Notes under the pieces: generated by a model
Databases searched by the model: none
Told to the model about the DNA's origin: nothing
What the model saw: the letters and a program-made list of their open reading frames with translations, nothing else
Made by a program: the position numbers and the translations under genes
Assembly: GCA_021778785.1 (NCBI GenBank)
Contig: JAJYBX010000150.1
Coordinates: 1-5,700 of the forward strand
DNA length: 5,700 nt
Direction of reading: 5' to 3'
Source: Acidobacteriota bacterium
GTDB lineage: Bacteria; Acidobacteriota; Holophagae; Holophagales; Holophagaceae
Shown here: piece after piece, positions 1-4,721 of the stretch
Layout: each line of letters starts with the position of its first letter
Numbering within the stretch: position 1 is the stretch's first letter

Positions 1-1
1 C

Positions 2-955
2 CTGAAGAAGGCCAGGCTCCCCCTCTACGCCCTGGTCTTCGGCGACGGCCGGCCCCACCCCGTGCCGCCCCGCCCGGCCCCCGCGGCCGAGGGCGGTGCC
101 ACCCCGGCGGCCCCGGTCCCCGCGCCCGTCGCCGCGCCGCCGGAACCCCTCGTCAGCACCGCCCAGCCCGACTTCCTGGCGCAGCTGGCCAAGGCCACCG
201 GCGGCCGGCTGTTCGCCGATGGCGCCACCGCCGCCGCGGCCCTTCAGGACCTGGCGGCGGGGAAGCTGCCCCTGCCCACCCGCCGGTCCCTCCAGCCCGC
301 CCATCCGGAACTGGGGGCCTGGGTGGCCCTGGCCGGCCTGCTGCTCTGGCTCGCCTTCGCCGGCAAACCCATGGCGCGCTGGCGGCCGGTGCTGGGCCTG
401 CTGCTGGCCCTGGCGGCCCCGGCCCTGCGGGCGCAGCCTGCCGCCCCGGTCTGGGCGCCTGCCGACATGAAGGCCTGGCTGGCCCAGCGGGCCCTGGAAT
501 CCGGAGATCTCCCGGCCGCGCAACGTTGGCGTCCCTCCGACGGCAAGCCCGCCCACCTGCTGCTGGCCGCCGCCATCGACCTGAAGACCGGTCTCCCCGG
601 CGACGCCCTCCAGGCCCTCGGCCCCCTGGTGGGCCAGGGCACGCCCCGCCCGGTGCCCGCCTGGCGGGCGCCGGCCCTGCTGCTGGCCGCCCGGGCCCTG
701 CTGGACCTCAAACGCCCGGACGAGGCCCGGGGCCTGCTGGAGCGCCTGCTGCTGGAGCAGCCCGGCCAGCGGGACGCGGTCCACGACCTCCAGACCCTGG
801 TCCGGGACTCGAACCCGCCACCCCCCGACCCCAAGAAACCGCCCCCGCCCCCCCCGCCCCGCCCCAGCATGGGCGCCCAGCAGGATGAGCTGGAGGGCCT
901 CAAGCAGCGCCTGCCCACGCCCCCCAAGGCTCCGGGCGGGGTGAAGGACCAGTAG
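2..955 (+). CDS. Bat-type VWA protein with TPR-like C-terminal tail (5' end outside window)
   Basis: The reading frame is open from the window edge, so only the last 317 residues are seen. Visible residues 1-19 resemble the last strand of a von Willebrand A domain (ARLPLYALVFGDG). A Pro/Ala-rich linker follows, then a segment with FLAQLAKATGGRLF (about 58-71), a pattern typical after the VWA fold in BatA/BatB-type proteins. Two hydrophobic stretches at about 104-121 and 128-145 should be membrane segments. The second ends in LRAQ, like the signal region of a once separate exported protein. Residues 153-265 are Ala/Leu-rich helical repeats of TPR style (RALLDLKRPDEARGLLERLL). The tail holds runs of four and seven prolines and a short charged end. 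Known Bat (aerotolerance-type) loci carry separate VWA and TPR genes; here they appear fused, which is inference. The role would be a membrane-anchored scaffold facing the periplasm, often near a MoxR ATPase and a DUF58 protein, which would lie upstream outside the window. The stop is TAG 953-955. Confidence 0.72.
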   Translation: MKKARLPLYALVFGDGRPHPVPPRPAPAAEGGATPAAPVPAPVAAPPEPLVSTAQPDFLAQLAKATGGRLFADGATAAAALQDLAAGKLPLPTRRSLQPAHPELGAWVALAGLLLWLAFAGKPMARWRPVLGLLLALAAPALRAQPAAPVWAPADMKAWLAQRALESGDLPAAQRWRPSDGKPAHLLLAAAIDLKTGLPGDALQALGPLVGQGTPRPVPAWRAPALLLAARALLDLKRPDEARGLLERLLLEQPGQRDAVHDLQTLVRDSNPPPPDPKKPPPPPPPRPSMGAQQDELEGLKQRLPTPPKAPGGVKDQ

Positions 956-971
956 GCGGGGGCTGGTGGAA

Positions 972-1008
972 ACGAAGAACGGCGGCCCGCTGGGCCGCCG
1001 TTCTTCGT
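972..1008. terminator. Perfect 17-bp hairpin between convergent genes
   Basis: The arms 972-988 and 992-1008 are perfect reverse complements around a 3-nt loop (GCT). The hairpin lies 16 bp after the VWA gene stop and 20 bp before the stop of the opposing thioredoxin-fold gene. The outer part of each arm is A/T-richer (ACGAAGAA / TTCTTCGT), so each strand ends in a short T-bearing segment but has no long U tract. The position and symmetry suit a bidirectional terminator. Confidence 0.82.
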
Positions 1009-1028
1009 CCCTGCAGAGGGGCTGACAG

Positions 1029-1439
1029 CTACTTGGCCAGCCAGGCGGCGAAGTCGGCGCCGCTGCGGAAGGCGCCCACCTGGCGGCGGACCTCCTTGCC
1101 GTTGGCGTCGAGGATCACCATGGTGGGGAAGGCCTCCAGATGGAACTGCTGGGCCAGTTTCATGCCCTCGGGCATCGGCGTGCGGTCCTTCTTCTCCACC
1201 AGGGCGGAGAACGGCACCATCCGCTGCAGGGCGGCCTGCCCCTCGGCGCTGGGGAACACGTTCTTCTGGAGGAACTGGCAGGGCGGGCACCACTCGGTCC
1301 AAAGATCCATGAAGATGAGCTTCTTCTCGGCCTTGGCGCGCTTCAGGGCGGACTGCATGTCGTGCTCCCACTTCACGGGCCCCTGGGCGGCGAGGGGGGC
1401 GGCGATGAGCAGGAGGGTGGCGAGGGACTTCATCTTCAT
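1029..1439 (-). CDS. Exported thioredoxin-fold protein with CPPC active site
   Basis: This is a 136-residue protein with an N-terminal signal peptide (MKMKS, then a Leu/Ala-rich core to about residue 19, LAAQ). A thioredoxin-like domain follows. The redox motif WCPPC has cysteines at residues 51 and 54, and FPT at 104-106 supplies the expected cis-proline (P105). The size and the LIFMDLWTEWCPPC context resemble the Thioredoxin_7/DsbD C-terminal-domain group rather than cytosolic thioredoxin, which has CGPC. The likely role is thiol-disulfide exchange in the periplasm; the partner is unknown. The start at 1437-1439 is preferred because GGAGAG (complement of 1445-1450) sits 5 nt upstream. A second ATG two codons later is possible. 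The frame stays open upstream to an ATG at 1590-1592, but that adds 51 residues before the signal peptide and is rejected. The gene converges on the VWA gene and diverges from the gene at 1604. Confidence 0.85.
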   Translation of the reverse strand: MKMKSLATLLLIAAPLAAQGPVKWEHDMQSALKRAKAEKKLIFMDLWTEWCPPCQFLQKNVFPSAEGQAALQRMVPFSALVEKKDRTPMPEGMKLAQQFHLEAFPTMVILDANGKEVRRQVGAFRSGADFAAWLAK

Positions 1440-1603
1440 TCGGGCTCTCCGGAAGGGGCGGGGCGACCGCTCAGGCATTGGGATGCCCGGACGGGGCGGA
1501 CCGTTCCGGACATTCCAGGATACCCGGCCTAATCCTTCCCCCGAAGTGCCCGTAATCCCATGCGAGCCGGGGACATCCCGGCCCCCCTTCAAGGAGGCCG
1601 CCC
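1440..1603. promoter_or_regulatory. Divergent intergenic spacer, presumed promoter region for both neighbours
   Basis: This 164-bp spacer separates the thioredoxin-fold gene (leftward) and the small exported protein gene (rightward), so it must hold a start signal for each. I see no convincing -35/-10 pair. The nearest on the minus strand is TATCCT (complement of 1517-1522) with a poor upstream hexamer. A 6-bp hairpin (arms 1566-1571 and 1577-1582) lies shortly before the ribosome binding site of the rightward gene. Confidence 0.35.
1591..1597 (+). promoter_or_regulatory. Strong Shine-Dalgarno, sets start at 1604
   Basis: AAGGAGG with a 6-nt spacer to the ATG at 1604-1606. It fixes this start over the in-frame ATG at 1616. 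The C-rich run just upstream (1582-1587) could pair with part of it, with one mismatch and a bulge. Confidence 0.8.
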
Positions 1604-1981
1604 ATGCGTGCCGTCATGCTTCCGCTGGCCCTCGCGGCCAGCCTCGCCCTTCCCCTGTCCGCCCAGCAGGCGGCCCGCTTCATCAAGGTGGACATCGTCT
1701 CCAAGTCCTTCCATCCCCATGAGCACCGCCGCAGCCAGGACCGCGACCAGCCCGGCAAGGCCTACGATGGCCCCAGCGAGGTGCACATCCGCATGCCCGT
1801 GAGCCTGGCCAGCAGCATCCTCGACATGGCCGGGGATAGCGAGATCAAGGTCAACGGGGAGAGCAAGAAGGGCCTCAAGCCCGAGCAGCTCCAGAAGCTG
1901 CTGCGGGAATCCAAGCCCGGCGACCTGCTCCTGGAGATCACCACGGACAAGGGGGACCACGTCCGCGTGACCATCGAGTAG
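1604..1981 (+). CDS. Small exported protein of unknown function
   Basis: The protein has 125 residues. Residues 1-20 form a clear signal peptide (MRAVMLPLALAASLALPLSA, cleavage expected before QQ). The mature part begins with a strand-like FIKVDIV, then a charged, His/Arg/Asp-rich stretch (about 37-52). After that come HIRMPVSLASSILDM (61-75) and a C-terminal segment with a helix and two strands (LKPEQLQKLLRES, then GDLLLEI and DHVRVTIE). The pairing of an R-[IM]-P-[LV]-S-L-A helix with a terminal V-R-[IV]-x-[IV]-E strand resembles the C-terminal end of YvlB/DUF4097-type proteins. That is a pattern memory, not a search result, so no function is assigned. No cysteines or catalytic motif are evident. 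The strong ribosome site fixes the start, and a hairpin terminator follows 13 bp after the stop, so it looks monocistronic. Confidence 0.82.
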   Translation: MRAVMLPLALAASLALPLSAQQAARFIKVDIVSKSFHPHEHRRSQDRDQPGKAYDGPSEVHIRMPVSLASSILDMAGDSEIKVNGESKKGLKPEQLQKLLRESKPGDLLLEITTDKGDHVRVTIE

Positions 1982-1994
1982 CTGGACCTTCCCG

Positions 1995-2028
1995 CGAAAC
2001 GGCCCCGCCCCCGGGCGGGGCCGTTTCG
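1995..2028 (+). terminator. GC-rich hairpin terminator after the exported protein gene
   Basis: The arms 1995-2010 and 2013-2028 are perfect reverse complements (CGAAACGGCCCCGCCC and its complement). The innermost pair must open, leaving about 15 bp and a 4-nt loop. It begins 13 bp after the TAG stop and lacks a downstream U tract. Its last base is also the first base of the 82-bp direct repeat, so the duplication boundary lies at the terminator edge. Confidence 0.78.
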
Positions 2029-2109
2029 TGGACAATCGAGCCATGGAATCGCTGACCGAACTCCGGGTGCGCTATGCCGAGACGGATGCCATGGGCATCG
2101 TCCACCACG
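2028..2109 (+). repeat. 82-bp direct repeat, upstream copy
   Basis: It matches 2194-2275 at 79 of 82 positions, at a constant offset of 166 bp. The mismatches are 2036 T/A (before the ATG), 2051 G/A and 2060 A/G. It covers 15 bp of leader and the first 22 codons of the thioesterase gene. The last 49 bp are identical. Both coding mismatches are third-position synonymous (TCG/TCA, GAA/GAG). Confidence 0.95.
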
Positions 2110-2186
2110 GGGCCCCCTCCGCGATCGCAAGCGCAGCGCCGCGGGAGCGGGAGGACAGCGCGGGGCGCTGTCCGATCGGGGGGTAG
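2043..2186 (+). pseudogene. Truncated duplicate 5' end of the thioesterase gene
   Basis: ATG 2043 begins the same 22 residues as the intact gene (MESLTELRVRYAETDAMGIV, then HH), so it includes the catalytic-type Asp. It then runs into the insert, adds 25 unrelated residues rich in Ala, Arg, Glu and Gly, and stops at TAG 2184-2186 after 47 codons. It lacks the rest of the hotdog fold and cannot be an active enzyme. The 166-bp offset puts it out of frame with the intact copy. If translated, it would end 22 nt before the real start and could act as a leader ORF; nothing in the sequence shows that it does. Confidence 0.75.
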
Positions 2187-2193
2187 TCAGGTG
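2110..2193. other. 84-bp insert between direct repeats, with hairpin and imperfect inverted ends
   Basis: This sequence separates the two 82-bp repeats and is unlike either flank. It contains a perfect 9-bp hairpin (2153-2161 and 2165-2173, loop GGG). Its outer parts are imperfect inverted repeats: CCCCC then CGATCG at 2113-2117 and 2122-2127, against CGATCG then a G run at 2173-2183. The left arm carries four extra bases (TCCG). CGATCG is itself a palindrome. The size and structure suggest a small non-autonomous, REP- or MITE-like repeat, but only one copy is visible here and the family is unknown to me. It encodes no protein of its own beyond the run-on of the truncated copy. Confidence 0.55.
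2153..2173. repeat. Inverted repeat (hairpin) inside the insert
   Basis: GGACAGCGC, loop GGG, GCGCTGTCC: nine perfect pairs. It starts 36 bp before the intact thioesterase ATG's end of spacer (its last base is 35 bp upstream of that ATG) and could affect transcripts entering from the left. There is no U tract after it, so a terminator role is doubtful. Confidence 0.7.
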
Positions 2194-2275
2194 GTGGACA
2201 AACGAGCCATGGAATCACTGACCGAGCTCCGGGTGCGCTATGCCGAGACGGATGCCATGGGCATCGTCCACCACG
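2194..2275 (+). repeat. 82-bp direct repeat, downstream copy
   Basis: Partner of 2028-2109. This copy continues without break into the rest of the thioesterase gene, so it supplies the functional start. Recombination between the copies would remove 166 bp and leave one intact gene. Confidence 0.95.
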
Positions 2276-2601
2276 CCACCTACCCGGTGTGGATGGAGCT
2301 GGGCCGGAGCGACTTCCTGCGGGAACTGGGCCAGAGCTACGCCGAATGGGAGGCCCGGGGGGTCCGCCTCGTGGTGAACGAGATCCGGGTGCGGTTCCGG
2401 GCCCCGGCCCGCTACGACGAGCTGGTGGTGGTGCGGACCCGCCTGGCCGAGGCCAGCCGCCGACGCATCGTCTTCCACTACGGCATCGAGCGGGAGGGGG
2501 TCCTCCTGGCCGAAGGCGAGAGCGTCCACCTGGTGGCGGGCTCCGATGGCCGGGCCCGGGTGCTGCCGGAGGACCTGCTGGCGCTCGTTCAGGATTCCTG
2601 A
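2209..2601 (+). CDS. YbgC/FadM-like acyl-CoA thioesterase (4HBT hotdog fold)
   Basis: The protein has 130 residues, the usual length for a single hotdog-fold 4-hydroxybenzoyl-CoA thioesterase-type enzyme. The N-terminal motif YAETDAMGIVHHATYPVWME (residues 11-30) is the family signature, with D15 at the position of the catalytic Asp. EIRVRFRAPARYDELVVVRTRL is the usual central strand pair. It should hydrolyse acyl-CoA thioesters in the cytosol; the natural substrate cannot be read from sequence. It is not beside tol-pal genes as ybgC often is. The frame is open upstream to ATG 2074, but that extension is out-of-frame repeat plus translated insert. ATG 2209 gives a family-like N-terminus and aligns with the start in the duplicate copy. 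No strong Shine-Dalgarno is visible; only a GTGGA run and GAG lie upstream, and both repeats share this. The 3' end overlaps the convergent GAF gene by 13 bp. Confidence 0.9.
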   Translation: MESLTELRVRYAETDAMGIVHHATYPVWMELGRSDFLRELGQSYAEWEARGVRLVVNEIRVRFRAPARYDELVVVRTRLAEASRRRIVFHYGIEREGVLLAEGESVHLVAGSDGRARVLPEDLLALVQDS

Positions 2602-3218
2602 ATCAGGCACCGGGACAGGATCGTCCCCAGGGCGTCCATGATGCGCCGGCGGCGCTCGTCGAAGGCGTCCGTCTGGAAGCTCTGGAAGCTGAGCAGGCCC
2701 ACGGGCCGCTCGCCGCGTCCCAGGGGCACGCCGTACCAGCTGTGGGGGATGAGGCCCGTGGCCTGTTCCGCGGCGGTGAGGCGGCTGCCCGCGGCCTGGC
2801 CCTCCTCCATGGTCCGGATGTAGAGGGGGCGCCCGGAGGCGAGCACCCGTTCGGAGAGGCCCGCCCGCTCCGAGAGATGACGGGAGGGATGGTTCCGGGT
2901 CCGTCCACCCTCGTGGTAGAGGATGAAGGTCAGGCAGTCCTCCTCCCAGTCCGCCAGGGCGAGGTAGAAGCAGGCCAGGCCCAGGGGCTTGAAGCAGACC
3001 TCGAGGAGCGCCTCCGCCAGCTCCCGGGGGGGCATCCCCGGGCGCAGGCACTCCAGGGTGGCCAGGAGCAGGTCCTTGTCCGCGTCCAGGTGCCTCACCA
3101 GCTCCTCGGTCTCCTGGAGGCGCGCCCGGATCCCCGCACACTCGGCCTCCAGGCTGCGCAGACGCTCCCCCTGCTCGAGAAGCGCCTCTTCCTTGGCTCG
3201 GGTTCCGAACAGACCCAT
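2589..3218 (-). CDS. Coiled-coil plus GAF-domain protein
   Basis: This 209-residue cytosolic protein has no signal peptide. Residues about 8-57 are a charged heptad-like helix (EEALLEQGERLRSLEAE and onward) predicted to form a coiled coil. Residues about 65-205 read as a GAF domain: ELAEALLEVCFKPLGLACFYLALAD begins it, SERVLASGRPLYIR is the typical mid-helix and strand, and GVPLGRGERPVGLLSFQS is the diagnostic strand pair near the end. No kinase, cyclase, HD or DNA-binding output domain is present, so it is probably a dimeric sensor or adaptor acting through a partner; the ligand is unknown. The start is supported by AAAGGTG (complement of 3224-3230) 5 nt upstream. The gene diverges from cysS across a 54-bp spacer and converges on the thioesterase gene. 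Confidence 0.85.
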   Translation of the reverse strand: MGLFGTRAKEEALLEQGERLRSLEAECAGIRARLQETEELVRHLDADKDLLLATLECLRPGMPPRELAEALLEVCFKPLGLACFYLALADWEEDCLTFILYHEGGRTRNHPSRHLSERAGLSERVLASGRPLYIRTMEEGQAAGSRLTAAEQATGLIPHSWYGVPLGRGERPVGLLSFQSFQTDAFDERRRRIMDALGTILSRCLIQES

Positions 3219-3272
3219 GCGGACACCTTTGGGGGGTTATGGCGGAGGGGCCGATGGTGGTTACCTAGAGCC
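3219..3272. promoter_or_regulatory. Short divergent spacer between the GAF gene and cysS
   Basis: These 54 bp must hold the start signals for both genes, or overlap their coding ends. The GAF ribosome site (complement of 3224-3230) takes up one side. The cysS side shows only a weak GAG at 3268-3270. The space is too small for a T-box or other long leader riboswitch. No clear promoter hexamers are seen. Confidence 0.4.
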
Positions 3273-4721
3273 ATGAAGATGAGGCGGCCCCTCTCCCTGT
3301 TCAATACCCTGACACGGAAAGTTGACCAAATTGCGCCGGTGGAGCCCGGCGTCCTCAGCCTGTACACCTGCGGTCCCACGGTCTACAACGTGGCCCACAT
3401 CGGCAACCTGCGGACCTTCCTGTTCCAGGATCTGCTCAAGCGCACCTTCCAGGCCGCGGGCTACGAGGTCCGCCACTGCATGAACATCACCGACGTGGAG
3501 GACAAGATCATCCGGGATTCCCAGGGCGCCCTGCCGCCGGAGGCCTCCAACGAGGCCCGCCACGGGGCCATGAAGGCCCTCACGGACCGGTACACGGCGA
3601 TGTTCCTGGAGGATCTCGAATCCCTGCGCGTCCAGCGGGCCACCTACTTGCCCCGGGCCACGGAGTACCTGCCCCACATGATCCGCCTGATCCGGGATCT
3701 GGAGGCCAAGGGGCTGGCCTACCTCCGCGATGGCAGCGTCTACTACCGCATCGCGGGCCTGCCCCATTACGGCTGCCTGGCCCACCTCGACCGCGAGGGC
3801 ATGAAAGCGGGCGCCAGCGTGGACGCCGACGAGTACGAGCGAGACTCCGTCACCGACTTCGTGCTGTGGAAGGCCGCCAAGCCCGGGGAGCCCTGGTGGG
3901 ACAGCCCCTGGGGCCCGGGCCGGCCCGGCTGGCACATCGAGTGCTCGGCCATGGGCATGGAGCTGCTGGGCGAGCGCGTGGACATCCACAGCGGCGGGGT
4001 GGATCTCATCTTCCCCCACCACGAGAACGAGATCGCCCAGAGCGAGGGCTGCCTGGGCCACCGGTGGGTGAACCACTGGGTCCACGGCGAGTTCCTGATG
4101 GTGGAAGGACAGAAGATGTCCAAGAGCCTGGGAAACTTCTTCAGCCTGCGCGACCTCGTGGCCAAGGGGGTGGATCCCATCGCCTTCCGCTACGCCATCC
4201 AGAGCAACCACTACCGGAAGGTGCTGAACTTCAGCTTCGAGGGCCTGCGGGCCGCGGAGAATTCGCTGAAGCGCATCCGGGCCTTCCGCAAGCGCATGGA
4301 AAGCGGGGGCGAGGCCGGCGGCGGTCCCTGGAAGGAGGCGGTGGACCCCGTCGCCCGCATCGGCCAGGCCCGCGAGGCCTTCTGGGCGGCCATGGCCGAT
4401 GACCTGAACACCCCCGAGGCCCTGGCGGCGCTCTTCACCCTCATCAGCGACCTCAACGCCCAGGACGACCATGCGGCCCTCACCCGCGAGGAGCGGGACG
4501 CGGCCCTGGCCTTCCTGGACGAGACCGACGCCATCTTCGCCGCCTGGCCCCACGAGGAGGCCGGCCTCGACGCCGAGGTGGAGGCCCTCATCGAGGCCCG
4601 CCGCGCCGCCAAGGCCGCGAAGAACTGGCCCGAGGCGGACCGCGTGCGCGACCACCTGAAGGCCCTGGGCATCGTGCTGGAGGACCGCAAGGACGGCACC
4701 ACGGGGTGGCGGCGGGGCTGA
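3273..4721 (+). CDS. cysS: Cysteinyl-tRNA synthetase
   Basis: A 482-residue, full-length class I aminoacyl-tRNA synthetase that charges tRNA-Cys in the cytosol. The N-terminus has FNTLTRKVD, then YTCGPTVYNVAHIGNLRTF with the HIGH-type motif HIGN (42-45). The zinc ligands are C33, C224 (WHIECSAMG), H249 and E253 (FPHHENEIAQSE), with spacing that agrees with the E. coli enzyme. The second ATP signature KMSKS is at 281-285 in GQKMSKSLGNFF. The helical C-terminal tRNA-binding region ends in the family-typical ADRVRDHLKALGIVLEDRKD. Nothing essential is missing. ATG 3273 is used; ATG 3279 (two codons on) is an equal alternative, as neither has a strong ribosome site. The frame is open far upstream through the GAF gene region, but those residues have no family match. 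The stop overlaps the next start as TGATG, implying coupled translation. Confidence 0.97.
   Translation: MKMRRPLSLFNTLTRKVDQIAPVEPGVLSLYTCGPTVYNVAHIGNLRTFLFQDLLKRTFQAAGYEVRHCMNITDVEDKIIRDSQGALPPEASNEARHGAMKALTDRYTAMFLEDLESLRVQRATYLPRATEYLPHMIRLIRDLEAKGLAYLRDGSVYYRIAGLPHYGCLAHLDREGMKAGASVDADEYERDSVTDFVLWKAAKPGEPWWDSPWGPGRPGWHIECSAMGMELLGERVDIHSGGVDLIFPHHENEIAQSEGCLGHRWVNHWVHGEFLMVEGQKMSKSLGNFFSLRDLVAKGVDPIAFRYAIQSNHYRKVLNFSFEGLRAAENSLKRIRAFRKRMESGGEAGGGPWKEAVDPVARIGQAREAFWAAMADDLNTPEALAALFTLISDLNAQDDHAALTREERDAALAFLDETDAIFAAWPHEEAGLDAEVEALIEARRAAKAAKNWPEADRVRDHLKALGIVLEDRKDGTTGWRRG

Noticed and set aside
815..866. C-rich tract as a tandem repeat or structured DNA element
   Set aside because: It is explained by proline codons of the VWA protein tail and has no regular repeat unit.
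244..1371. 375-residue minus-strand ORF opposite the VWA gene
   Set aside because: It lies antisense to the VWA gene and off-frame to the thioredoxin-fold gene. Its composition is Arg/Gly/Pro/Ser-rich shadow sequence with no domain pattern, as expected from GC-rich codon use.
2153..2186. Known REP element with GTAG head
   Set aside because: GTAG occurs at 2183-2186 and a hairpin lies nearby, but the order and spacing do not fit a standard REP, and REP-type movement does not create 82-bp target repeats.
2289..3272. Long upstream extension of the cysS frame
   Set aside because: The frame is open by composition only. The translation matches nothing in the synthetase family and runs through the thioesterase and GAF genes. 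The family N-terminus fits ATG 3273 or 3279.
3219..3272. T-box or other riboswitch leader for cysS
   Set aside because: The spacer is only 54 bp and shows neither a T-box motif nor a leader hairpin.
3261..4655. 464-residue minus-strand ORF opposite cysS
   Set aside because: It is fully antisense to a complete, motif-verified cysS. It is the typical Gly/Val/Ala/His-rich complement of a GC3-biased gene.
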